Assembly: GCF_002982315.1 (NCBI RefSeq)
Contig: NZ_MWZD01000014.1
Span: forward strand, 186,001-250,000
DNA: 64,000 nucleotides
Direction of reading: 5' to 3'
Source of the DNA: Leucobacter massiliensis
GTDB lineage: Bacteria; Actinomycetota; Actinomycetes; Actinomycetales; Microbacteriaceae
The notes below the pieces were generated by a model. The model did no database searches. It was not told the origin of the DNA and worked only from the letters and a program-made list of their open reading frames with translations. Numbering within the stretch: position 1 is the first letter of the stretch; every line of letters starts with the position of its first letter. Made by a program: the position numbers and the translations under genes. Below, one piece after another: positions 51,427-58,270 of the stretch.

Positions 51427-52692
51427 ATGCACTTGCATGGGAGCATGTCAACGCAGATCCTCTCCCTCGGCACGGCCGTCCCGCCCGCACGCCTCGCGCA
51501 GCCGCAGACGCGCGACTTCTTCGCCGCCCAGCCCGGCGTCGACCGGCTGACGGCGCGGCTGATCGGCGCGGCGTTCGACGCCTCCGCCATCGACAGCCGC
51601 TACTCGGTGATCGGGTCGATCGGTTCGAGCGACACGCTCTTCTCACCCGACGGTGCGCTGCTCACCTCGCCCAGCACCGGCACGCGCAACGCCGTGTACC
51701 GCCGCGAGGCGCCGGCGATCTCCGCGGCGGCGGCGCGGCAGGCCCTCGAACGCTCCGGCTACGCCGCCGAGGAGGTGACGCACGTGGTCACCGCCTCGTG
51801 CACCGGCTTCTTCGCCCCCGGGCCCGACTACCTGCTCGTGCGGCAGCTGGGGATCCCCGACACGGCCCCGCGCACGCACGTGGGCTTCATGGGCTGCGCG
51901 GCCGCATTCCCCGCCCTGCGCGCGGCGCACGCGATCTGCGAGGCGCAGCCCGGCTCGGTGGTGCTGGTCGTCTGCACGGAGCTGTGCTCGCTGCACATCC
52001 GCGCCTCACGCGACCCGGAGCAGATCGTCGCCTCGGCGGTGTTCGGCGACGGGGCGGGTGCGGCGGTGGTGGCCTCGGCGCCAGCGCGCGGGGGCCGTGC
52101 CGCGCTGGGGCTGGACGGCTTCTCGACGGCGCTCACCTCCGAGGGCGAGGCCGATATGGACTGGACGATCGGGGACAGCGGCTTCGAGATGCGCCTGAGC
52201 TCCGAGGTGCCGAGGATCATCGGCCGCGAGATCCTGGGGGTCGTGGATCGCATGCTCGCGGGCGGGGATCCGCACGCCGAGGTGGACGCCTGGGCCGTGC
52301 ACCCCGGCGGCCGCAGCGTGCTCGATCGCGTGCAGGACGGGGTGGGTCTCCCCGACGAGGCGATGGCTCACTCCCGGGAGGTGCTGCGCGAGTTCGGCAA
52401 TATGTCGAGCGCCACGATCCTGTTCATCCTGCAGCGGATCCTCGCGGACGAGTCGCTGGCGGACGGCGCGCGCGTCGCGGGACTGTGCTTCGGGCCGGGG
52501 CTGACCGTCGAGACGGCCCGGCTGACGCTGCACGCCGGGGAGCGGCTCGCGGCGGAGGCGGTCCGGGCTTCGCGGGAGGCGGAGGCTCCGGCGCTCCCCG
52601 CGGAGGCCTCGACGCCCGCCGCGGAGGCGCGGGCGGAGGAACTGCCGGGTGCCGCCGCGGACGGGGCGGCCCGCGTTCCGGCGCCGGCATGA
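51427..52692 (+). CDS. Type III polyketide synthase
   Basis: A chalcone-synthase-like homodimeric enzyme that extends an acyl-CoA starter with malonyl units. The catalytic triad is intact: Cys157 (GFMGCAAAFP), His292 (VHPGGRSVLD) and Asn325 (GNMSSATI). A GGAG sits six bases before the ATG at 51427; an in-frame ATG at 51445 is the alternative. The core is followed by an unusual ~45-residue Ala/Glu/Pro-rich tail (AEASTPAAEARAEELPG). The stop overlaps the methyltransferase start (ATGA). With the flavoprotein that follows, the set resembles srsABC of Streptomyces griseus, which makes alkylresorcinols and quinones. Confidence 0.93.
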   Translation: MHLHGSMSTQILSLGTAVPPARLAQPQTRDFFAAQPGVDRLTARLIGAAFDASAIDSRYSVIGSIGSSDTLFSPDGALLTSPSTGTRNAVYRREAPAISAAAARQALERSGYAAEEVTHVVTASCTGFFAPGPDYLLVRQLGIPDTAPRTHVGFMGCAAAFPALRAAHAICEAQPGSVVLVVCTELCSLHIRASRDPEQIVASAVFGDGAGAAVVASAPARGGRAALGLDGFSTALTSEGEADMDWTIGDSGFEMRLSSEVPRIIGREILGVVDRMLAGGDPHAEVDAWAVHPGGRSVLDRVQDGVGLPDEAMAHSREVLREFGNMSSATILFILQRILADESLADGARVAGLCFGPGLTVETARLTLHAGERLAAEAVRASREAEAPALPAEASTPAAEARAEELPGAAADGAARVPAPA

Positions 52693-53486
52693 GCCTCGCG
52701 CGACGGGACACGGCGCTCACCGAGCTCATGGACGATCCGGAGTGCGATCCGGTTCGCCTGGATCGGACGCTGCGCCGCTTCTGGCTCGTGAACGGCGCGG
52801 TCACGCGCTGGGGGCATGTGTATCGTACGCGGCTGCGCCCGGCGTTCGCGGCCGCCGGGGACCGGCCGCTGCGGATCCTCGACGTCGGCTGCGGCGGCGG
52901 GGACGTGCTGCGGCGGGTGGTGCGGATGGTGCGACGGGACGGCTTCGCCGTGGAGGGACTCGGCATCGACCCGGATCCGCGGGCGCAGCGCGCCGCCGCG
53001 GCCGGCCCGGGCCTCGCGGGGGTGGAGTTCCGCCGTGCGCACAGCACGGAGCTCGCGCGATCCGGTGAGCGCTTCGACGCCGTGATCTCGAACCACGTGC
53101 TGCACCACCTCTCCCCCGCCGAGCTCGGCACGGTCATCTGCGACTCGGAGGCGCTCGCCCGGGGCGTCTGCGTGCACTCCGACATCGCGCGCGGGCGGCT
53201 CGCCTACGCGGCGTTCGCGCTCGGGGCGTCCGTCGTGGCGCCGGGGACGTTCCTGCGGGTGGACGGCCTGCGCAGCATCCGCCGCAGCTACACGCGCCCC
53301 GAGCTCGCCGCGCTGCTGCCCGCGGGCTGGCGGGTGGAGCAGGCGGGGCCGTTCCGCCTGCTCGCGGTGCGGTGTGCCGGGGACCTTGGGGAGCCGGAGG
53401 AGCCGGGCGGATCGCAGGAACGGGGCGCGGGAAGGCGCGGCGGCGTCCGGCTCGGCGCGGGCGGACCGGCCGAGGACCTGAGGTGA
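52689..53486 (+). CDS. Class I SAM-dependent methyltransferase
   Basis: The 265-residue enzyme has the SAM-binding motif I RILDVGCGGGDVLRR near residue 63, motif II GLGIDPDPRAQ and a post-I ISNHVLHHLSP. It overlaps the polyketide synthase by four bases and the flavoprotein by four bases (GTGA), so the three are one translational unit. It probably methylates a hydroxyl or ring carbon of the polyketide product. The C-terminal ~35 residues are Gly/Arg-rich and dispensable-looking. Confidence 0.9.
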   Translation: MSLARRDTALTELMDDPECDPVRLDRTLRRFWLVNGAVTRWGHVYRTRLRPAFAAAGDRPLRILDVGCGGGDVLRRVVRMVRRDGFAVEGLGIDPDPRAQRAAAAGPGLAGVEFRRAHSTELARSGERFDAVISNHVLHHLSPAELGTVICDSEALARGVCVHSDIARGRLAYAAFALGASVVAPGTFLRVDGLRSIRRSYTRPELAALLPAGWRVEQAGPFRLLAVRCAGDLGEPEEPGGSQERGAGRRGGVRLGAGGPAEDLR

Positions 53487-54631
53487 GCGCCCGCCCGCTC
53501 GACGCGGTCGTGATCGGCGCGGGACCGGCCGGCCTGTGCGTGGCGGGAGAGCTCCGCCGCCTCGGCGTCGACGCGGTGCTGCTGGAGCGCCGCCCCCGGC
53601 CGGGCGCGGGCACCCGCGCCATCGGGATCCACCCGCCGACGCTCGCCGCGCTGGAGGCTTCGGGGGCGAGTGAGGCGCTGCTGGCGGAGGCCGCGCGGAT
53701 CCTGGCCGCCGCCGCGCCGGAGCCGCTGCGCGGCGTCGAGGTCGCAGGGGTGGAGGAGCGCGCGGACCGGGTGGTGCTGCGCACCCGCGCCGCCGAGGGC
53801 ACGGGAGAGCTGCACGCGCGGGCGGTGATCGTTGCCGGGGGCGCCGGGAGCCGCGGGCTGCTGGGCGAGGCGTTCCGGGTCGGCGTGCGGGCCTACCCGG
53901 ATCGCTACCTGATGACGGATCTCGCGCACGCCCCCGGGGAGCCGCCGGGAACCGCGGTGATCGCCCTCGACGCCGGCGGGGTGCTCGAGTCGTTCCCGCT
54001 GCCGGGAGGCGGTCGCCGGCTCGTCGCGTGGGACGGCCGGCGCGCGGAGCCGGGCACCGAGGACGAGCCCGGCGCCCGGGCGGCGCGGCTGCGGGCCGCG
54101 GTCCTGGCTCGCCGCCGCGTGGGCCCCGGCCGTGAAGAGGGCCGCGGCTCCGGCGCACGGGCGGGCGGCGGACGGGCCGAGTGGGCGGAGGCGGAGGCGC
54201 TGGCGGCGGCGGTCTGCTCGGCGACCGGCTTCGGAGTGCGCCGCGCGCTCGTCTCGCCGATGCGCAGCGGGCGCGTCTTCGTGATCGGGGACGCGGCGCA
54301 CGAGGTCAGCCCCATCGGCGGGCAGGGCATGAATCTCGGCCTGCTCGACGCGGCGACGCTCGCGCCGCTCCTGTCGACGGCGCTCCGCGCCGGGGACACC
54401 CGGCTCACCGAATCCCCCGAACTCGACCGCTGGGCTCGCGAGCGTCTCGCCTCGGCCCGCACCGCGGCGCGCCTCGCGGGCCTCAACACGGCCATCGGCC
54501 GGGGCCGGAGCCGCCACGCGCACCGGGCGCTGAGCGGCGCGGTCCGGGGCGCGGCGGGCGCGCTCGCGCCGCTCGCCGCGCGCGCCTACGCCATGGGCTT
54601 CGACCGCTCGGTGCCGCGCGCCCGCGGCTGA
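53483..54631 (+). CDS. FAD-dependent aromatic hydroxylase-like monooxygenase
   Basis: The 382-residue flavoprotein has VVIGAGPAGLCVAGEL (GxGxxG) at the N-terminus, a GTRAIGIHPPTLAALEASG loop, and the second FAD motif VFVIGDAAHEVSPIGGQGMN as in PHBH/UbiH hydroxylases. It is somewhat short, with an Arg/Gly-rich insert (RRVGPGREEGRGSGARAGGG) after the substrate domain. GTG start within the methyltransferase stop. In the srs-type pathway such an enzyme hydroxylates an alkylresorcinol, leading to a quinone; that role is inferred from context. Confidence 0.9.
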   Translation: MSARPLDAVVIGAGPAGLCVAGELRRLGVDAVLLERRPRPGAGTRAIGIHPPTLAALEASGASEALLAEAARILAAAAPEPLRGVEVAGVEERADRVVLRTRAAEGTGELHARAVIVAGGAGSRGLLGEAFRVGVRAYPDRYLMTDLAHAPGEPPGTAVIALDAGGVLESFPLPGGGRRLVAWDGRRAEPGTEDEPGARAARLRAAVLARRRVGPGREEGRGSGARAGGGRAEWAEAEALAAAVCSATGFGVRRALVSPMRSGRVFVIGDAAHEVSPIGGQGMNLGLLDAATLAPLLSTALRAGDTRLTESPELDRWARERLASARTAARLAGLNTAIGRGRSRHAHRALSGAVRGAAGALAPLAARAYAMGFDRSVPRARG

Positions 54632-54805
54632 GCACGGAGCCGCGAGGCGTCAGTCGAGTCCCGCATGCACGGTCAGAGCGCGGAGAGCAGTCCAGCCCGA
54701 TCGCCGGCACGAACGCGATGAGCGCGGCGAGACCGCGGCGCCGGTCGTCGTCGCGGATCTGCTTCCTCCGCGAGGTGGTCGCCCCCAACGCATGCGGAGC
54801 GGGCC

Positions 54806-55159
54806 TCAGTTCTCGGGTGTGCGGCCGAGGCGTTCGGCGGCGGTGAGGTAGACGTCGAGGCCGCTTCGTTCGCCCACGGCGACGGCTTCGACCGCAATGG
54901 CTTCGATCTCGTTCGGGGTGTAGCGGTACACCAGCCGATAGCGCGGTTTGCCAGCGCCCTGGGGATCGAAGTAGAACTTGTAGCAGTCGGAGAGGTCGCC
55001 GGTCTTGACATGCTGGCCGAGGGGTTCGCCGTGTACACGGCCGTCGCGGATGAACGCGAGCATATCGAGCGCCATTTTCCGGGTGCGCAGATCTGGCAGC
55101 GCGTAGACGTCGCGCTCAAAACCGGGGAGACTGGTCAGCGCCAGCTTGCGACGCGCCAC
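54806..55159 (-). CDS. RelE/ParE-like toxin
   Basis: The 117-residue basic protein fits the RelE/ParE toxin pattern: short helices then strands with RYRLVYRYTPNEIEAIAVEAVAVG and a terminal DVYLTAAERLGR. RelE toxins cleave mRNA on the ribosome and ParE poisons gyrase; which applies cannot be told. The start is GTG at 55159, four bases after the antitoxin stop. The 174 bp beyond its stop (54632-54805) hold no supported gene. Confidence 0.82.
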   Translation of the reverse strand: MARRKLALTSLPGFERDVYALPDLRTRKMALDMLAFIRDGRVHGEPLGQHVKTGDLSDCYKFYFDPQGAGKPRYRLVYRYTPNEIEAIAVEAVAVGERSGLDVYLTAAERLGRTPEN

Positions 55160-55163
55160 CTGC

Positions 55164-55445
55164 TTACTCGTAGTCGGCCGCGTCCAGGCCCAGCTCGGCG
55201 GCGAACTCGCTGAGCGGGCGGGCCTGCTCGCCCTGGCGCTCGCGCACGATCCGCGCGATCTCGATCTCCTCGATTGCGGGCAGCAGTGAGGTGTACAGCT
55301 CGAAGGGGATCACCACGGCCTCGGGACGGCGGTGCGAGCCGAACACGACGGGTTCGGCGGCTGCGCCTTCGGCGCGGAAGCGGCGCAGTGCCTTGGGAAT
55401 CTCGGTGCGAGCTTCCCGGCTCGGGAGGACATGAGCGATCGACAT
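55164..55445 (-). CDS. Phd/YefM-like antitoxin
   Basis: The 93-residue protein precedes and pairs with the RelE/ParE-like toxin. SHRRPEAVVIPFELYTSLLP at residues 38-57 matches the Phd/YefM pattern (x-EPVAVLIPYEEY). The C-terminal part (RQGEQARPLSEFAAELGLD) would wrap the toxin. A -10 TATGCT ends six bases before the ATG and there is no ribosome-binding site, so a leaderless mRNA is likely. Such antitoxins repress their own promoter. Confidence 0.8.
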   Translation of the reverse strand: MSIAHVLPSREARTEIPKALRRFRAEGAAAEPVVFGSHRRPEAVVIPFELYTSLLPAIEEIEIARIVRERQGEQARPLSEFAAELGLDAADYE

Positions 55446-55451
55446 GTTTCC

Positions 55452-55490
55452 AGCATAGACGGCGCGCCACGAATGCGCACACAAATGTGT
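55452..55490 (-). promoter_or_regulatory. Promoter and candidate operator of the Phd/RelE-like pair
   Basis: On the minus strand TATGCT (55452-55457) lies six bases before the antitoxin ATG. The dyad ACACA-AA-TGTGT (55479-55490) lies near the -35 position and may be the autoregulatory operator. Confidence 0.5.
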
Positions 55491-55697
55491 CACACACCAT
55501 CGAGTATCCGGGCCGGGGAATTGAGTATCGGATTCCGTCGCATGAGGTGCCTTCGACGCACTGACTGCGGAGCCCGCGGCTTCCCGCGGGACGCGCCCCG
55601 CTTCGCTCACAGTCCCCGCGTTTTGGCGAACCCTGCCAGGTCTCTCCACAGATTGCGCCAGGCCGGCGTCCCTGGCCCGCCCAGGCGCATATGGTCA

Positions 55698-55726
55698 TTG
55701 TCACCGCATGGACCGCATACCAGAAT
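55698..55726 (+). promoter_or_regulatory. Promoter of the coiled-coil membrane protein
   Basis: TTGTCA (55698-55703) and CAGAAT (55721-55726) have exactly 17-bp spacing. The -10 ends six bases before the ATG at 55733. Confidence 0.6.
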
Positions 55727-55732
55727 GGGAGC

Positions 55733-56035
55733 ATGTACGTGAGCCTCGAACTCATCGGCGCGGTCGCCGGGGTCGTCGGCGTCATCGCCACGATCCTCGG
55801 CGCCGTCATCGGCTCGGCGATCGCCGTCACCCGCAGCATCGCCCAGACCATCGGCACCTTCAAGACCGAGATCTACACCAGAATCGACAAGCTCGACACC
55901 AGAATCGACAAGCTCGACGCCAAGATCGACAAGCTCGACGCCAGAATCCACCAGATCACCGAGGAACTGACCCAGGTGAAGGTCTCCGTCGCCAAGCTCG
56001 AAGGCCCCGCAACCCGTCTCGTCCAGACCCGCTGA
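55733..56035 (+). CDS. Small membrane-anchored coiled-coil protein
   Basis: The 100-residue protein has one N-terminal membrane helix (LELIGAVAGVVGVIATILGAV, residues 5-25). A coiled coil follows, built on four heptads of the form R/K-IDKLD-x (residues 50-77). It ends with ITEELTQVKVSVAKLEG. The layout recalls small holin-associated or XhlA-like proteins and spacer proteins, but no family is recognised. The ATG at 55733 is chosen because a promoter with 17-bp spacing places its transcription start there; an ATG at 55691 would precede the promoter. It sits among toxin-antitoxin genes. Confidence 0.7.
   Translation: MYVSLELIGAVAGVVGVIATILGAVIGSAIAVTRSIAQTIGTFKTEIYTRIDKLDTRIDKLDAKIDKLDARIHQITEELTQVKVSVAKLEGPATRLVQTR
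55880..55942 (+). repeat. 21-bp in-frame minisatellite encoding heptads
   Basis: Three copies (55880, 55901, 55922) of AGAATCGACAAGCTCGACRCC differ at one to three bases, and a partial fourth copy starts at 55943. Each unit equals one heptad, so copy-number change would lengthen the coiled coil without a frameshift. Confidence 0.9.
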
Positions 56036-56108
56036 GCCCCCGGCCCCAGTCCTCCCCGACGGCAGAGCGACATTCACCTACGGCCCGGAGGTCAATCCTG
56101 GGCAGCCG

Positions 56109-56125
56109 CACGTTCAGTGGAGGCG
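56109..56125 (+). repeat. Left copy of a 17-bp direct repeat
   Basis: CACGTTCAGTGGAGGCG; an identical copy is at 57424-57440. The 1.3 kb between them contains exactly two toxin-antitoxin pairs. Confidence 0.9.
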
Positions 56126-56165
56126 TGTCGGGTCGCACAGCATCTTCAAGCGACCGTGATCGTCG

Positions 56166-56495
56166 TCAGCGGAACTCCACCACACGACTCCCGGACTCGA
56201 CAGCCTCCACGATGTCGGTGATGCGCGGCTCGAACCATGCCACGAGCGCCGACTTCCGGGTGTTGCCGACGCGCAGCCATACGATCACGGGCCCATCCGC
56301 GTCGACCACGAGCAACCGGGGGAAATCCTCGTCCTTCGTCACGATGACGGCCCTATTCACGACCGCGTATCGCCAGATCGTCCGATCCGGCGCGTCGCCC
56401 AGGCCGACGTCGATGACATGCTCGGCGTGGTGGCCGTGCGCGGCGAGCACGCGTGCGAGTGCCGGTGGCAGCTGCGCGTCGACGAGAAAACGCAC
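56166..56495 (-). CDS. DUF5615 PIN-like toxin
   Basis: The 109-residue protein has the DUF5615/Mut7-C-like PIN pattern: an N-terminal FLVDAQLPPALARVLAAHGH with the first acidic residue, GDAPDRTIWRYAV, and VTKDEDFPRLL with the next acidic pair, then VIVWLRVGN. PIN-domain proteins are usually RNases. It begins with GTG sharing one base with the antitoxin stop (TAGTG). Upstream in-frame sequence lies inside the DUF433 gene. The DUF433-DUF5615 pair is a known predicted toxin-antitoxin arrangement. Confidence 0.85.
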   Translation of the reverse strand: MRFLVDAQLPPALARVLAAHGHHAEHVIDVGLGDAPDRTIWRYAVVNRAVIVTKDEDFPRLLVVDADGPVIVWLRVGNTRKSALVAWFEPRITDIVEAVESGSRVVEFR

Positions 56496-56719
56496 TACGA
56501 GGCGAGCAGGACCGCGTGATCGGCTTGCGCCGCAGCGTATGCGAGGCACGCCCTGATATCGTCAGCCGTCAGGTACGGGTAGTCGGCCAGGATCTCGGCC
56601 TCGTCTGCGCCGCTGGCGAGCAGCGCGAGCACATCGGCAACGCGCATCCGCGTGCCGCGGACACGCGGCCGCCCATGAACGACCTCCGGGTCGATCACGA
56701 TGCGCTCCAGCAGTGACAT
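56495..56719 (-). CDS. DUF433 antitoxin
   Basis: The 74-residue DUF433 protein is the partner of the PIN-like toxin that overlaps it by one base. It carries the family core [20 protein letters not shown] (residues 6-25) and a small helix-turn-helix-like end ([20 protein letters not shown]). A -10 TAGACT (56726-56731) ends six bases before the ATG and no ribosome-binding site is present, so it is probably leaderless. It is divergent from the MazE-like gene about 100 bp away. Confidence 0.88.
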   Translation of the reverse strand: MSLLERIVIDPEVVHGRPRVRGTRMRVADVLALLASGADEAEILADYPYLTADDIRACLAYAAAQADHAVLLAS

Positions 56720-56795
56720 GGCTTCAGTCTACCGCGAGAGGGGCCCTGACACGCGCTCTCGTGCGGATCCCCGCGAACTCGTGGCGTCCACCACC

Positions 56796-56807
56796 GTTAC
56801 ATGTAAC
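56796..56807 (+). promoter_or_regulatory. Palindromic operator overlapping the MazEF-type promoter
   Basis: GTTACATGTAAC is a perfect 12-bp palindrome. It overlaps the extended -10 (TGT-AACAAT, 56802-56810), whose end is six bases before the antitoxin ATG, an ideal position for autorepression. Confidence 0.65.
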
Positions 56808-56816
56808 AATGATCGC

Positions 56817-57023
56817 ATGGCTGTTCGTGAGCGGGTGAGCGAGTACCGGCGCCGGATGCGGGAGCGGGGATTCCGCCCGGTGCAGATCTGGGTGCCCGAT
56901 GTGCGGGCACCGGCCTTCGCGGAACAGGCCCGCCGTCAAGCGGCGCTCGTCGCCGCCGCCGATCGAGACCGCGACGACCAGGCCTTCATCGAAGCGGTTA
57001 CCGCGCCCTGGGACGCGGAGTGA
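56817..57023 (+). CDS. MazE-like antitoxin (DUF3018 type)
   Basis: The 68-residue protein matches the DUF3018/antitoxin MazE-like family: [20 protein letters not shown] followed by [20 protein letters not shown]. The first helices should bind DNA and the acidic C-terminus ([16 protein letters not shown]) should mask the toxin. Its stop overlaps the toxin start (GTGA). The transcript is predicted to be leaderless. Confidence 0.88.
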   Translation: MAVRERVSEYRRRMRERGFRPVQIWVPDVRAPAFAEQARRQAALVAAADRDRDDQAFIEAVTAPWDAE

Positions 57024-57346
57024 TCCGGGGCGAGCTGTGGAACGTCGCCGGCGGCGTCTACGCCTCCAAGCCGCGCCCGGCGTTGATCCTCCAGGACGAC
57101 GCCTTCGAGGGCACCGACTCCGTGACGGTGCTGCCGTTGACAAGCAATCTCCTCGACGCCCCGCTCCTGCGGGTGCGGGTGACAAGCGGCGGCCTGTCCG
57201 GCCTGGCACGGGACAGCGACATCATGATCGACAAGCTCACGACCGTGCGGCGCTCCAACGTGGCCGACCGCGTCGGCCGACTGACCGCCAAGCAACTGGC
57301 CGACGTCGAGCGTGCCGTCATGGCATTCCTCGGCCTGGCCCGCTGA
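57020..57346 (+). CDS. MazF/PemK-family endoribonuclease toxin
   Basis: The 108-residue toxin has the MazF fold marks: the opening [23 protein letters not shown] with the conserved basic/proline stretch, [10 protein letters not shown], and [15 protein letters not shown] with the catalytic-type basic residue region. MazF toxins cut single-stranded RNA at short motifs. GTG start inside the antitoxin stop keeps the two coupled. Cleavage specificity cannot be told from the sequence. Confidence 0.92.
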   Translation: MIRGELWNVAGGVYASKPRPALILQDDAFEGTDSVTVLPLTSNLLDAPLLRVRVTSGGLSGLARDSDIMIDKLTTVRRSNVADRVGRLTAKQLADVERAVMAFLGLAR

Positions 57347-57423
57347 CAGCGCACTCGCTGCCTCAGTGAACCCGGACCGCGGAATCGCAGGAAAGCAATG
57401 CACCCTCTGTGACATCGGTGCTT

Positions 57424-57440
57424 CACGTTCAGTGGAGGCG
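57424..57440 (+). repeat. Right copy of the 17-bp direct repeat
   Basis: Identical to 56109-56125. Flanking bases differ on both sides, so the repeat is exactly 17 bp. Confidence 0.9.
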
Positions 57441-57483
57441 CGGGACGCTCGACACCCCGAGCGGCCATGAAGAGAGCAGCAGC

Positions 57484-57514
57484 GGGGGCCGCGAGCCCGG
57501 TGCTCGCGGCCCCC
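57484..57514 (-). terminator. Terminator of the YciF-like gene
   Basis: A perfect 13-bp stem (GGGGGCCGCGAGC / GCTCGCGGCCCCC) with a 5-base loop lies 13 bp after the stop on the minus strand. Confidence 0.8.
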
Positions 57515-57527
57515 GCCGTCCGGATCG

Positions 57528-58016
57528 CTAGGCGCCCGCGACGAGGCCGCGGAGCGTGGTGAGCAGTTCCTCGCTCGTGTGCGTCTCCTGGTCGAGGTTG
57601 TCGGTCAGGAGCTGCACCGCGTCGGACGCCCCCTGCGCCCCCGTCGAGGTGATGAGCGACTGGTACACGGAGATCTCGTAGTGCTCGTTACCCAGCGCCG
57701 CAGAGATCGCGACCTGGTCGCGCAGCTCGGGCACGGTGCGCGCCAGCAGCGTCTCCGCCTGCTTCGTGATCCCCTTCGTCGCCGGTGATCCCGCAGTGGA
57801 CTCCGGGAACTCCAGCAGCTGGAACACCTTGCGCAGATTCTCGATCTGCTCGCGCGTCTCGTCGGCGTGGTGCCGGAAGAGCTTCTGCACCTCCTTCGAC
57901 GGCGCCGCCTCCGCGAGCTCCCCGAGCGCCGCCAGCGAGTCCTCCTCCATCGTCATCGCCGTGCGCAGCTGAAAGCGCAGCAGGTCGTCGGGGGTTTCGA
58001 GCTGGGTCTGGGACAT
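57528..58016 (-). CDS. YciE/YciF-family ferritin-like protein (DUF892)
   Basis: The 162-residue helical protein belongs to DUF892, a ferritin-like four-helix family. The helices carry LRTAMTMEEDSLAALGELAE, FRHHADETREQIENL and ALGNEHYEISVYQSL, with Glu and His residues placed to bind a di-metal centre. YciF-type proteins are induced by stress. The ATG at 58016 follows AAAGGAAGCATCACG. It diverges from the alcohol dehydrogenase gene that opens the oxidoreductase operon; the 254-bp gap shows no obvious promoter. Confidence 0.9.
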   Translation of the reverse strand: MSQTQLETPDDLLRFQLRTAMTMEEDSLAALGELAEAAPSKEVQKLFRHHADETREQIENLRKVFQLLEFPESTAGSPATKGITKQAETLLARTVPELRDQVAISAALGNEHYEISVYQSLITSTGAQGASDAVQLLTDNLDQETHTSEELLTTLRGLVAGA

Positions 58017-58270
58017 CGTGATGCTTCCTTTCGATCCGGTGTCGGGTATGTGGAGTCTAGGAAGCGGCGGGGGCGCGGCGCAGGGGGCTTGCGCGCCCCG
58101 GGCAGCGCGGCTATGCGACCCGCGCCTCGCCGCCCACCGCCGCCCGGTGCGGGGAAGATACGGCATCGTCCCGCCGGAATCCAGGCCCTTGCCCGCCCGG
58201 ACGCCGCGAAGGGACCATGATCGGGCACCTTCGCCGCACGGCGGACCCCCACCGAACCGAAGGAGACCGA

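Noticed and set aside
51427..52692. PKS called as fatty-acid KAS III (FabH)
   Set aside because: The Cys-His-Asn triad sits in type III PKS contexts (GFMGCAAAFP, VHPGGRSVLD, GNMSSATI), and neighbours are tailoring enzymes rather than fatty acid synthesis genes.
54632..54805. Possible small gene or remnant between the flavoprotein and the toxin
   Set aside because: A minus-strand stretch contains a short hydrophobic run (AALIAFVPAIG) but no start, domain or continuation.
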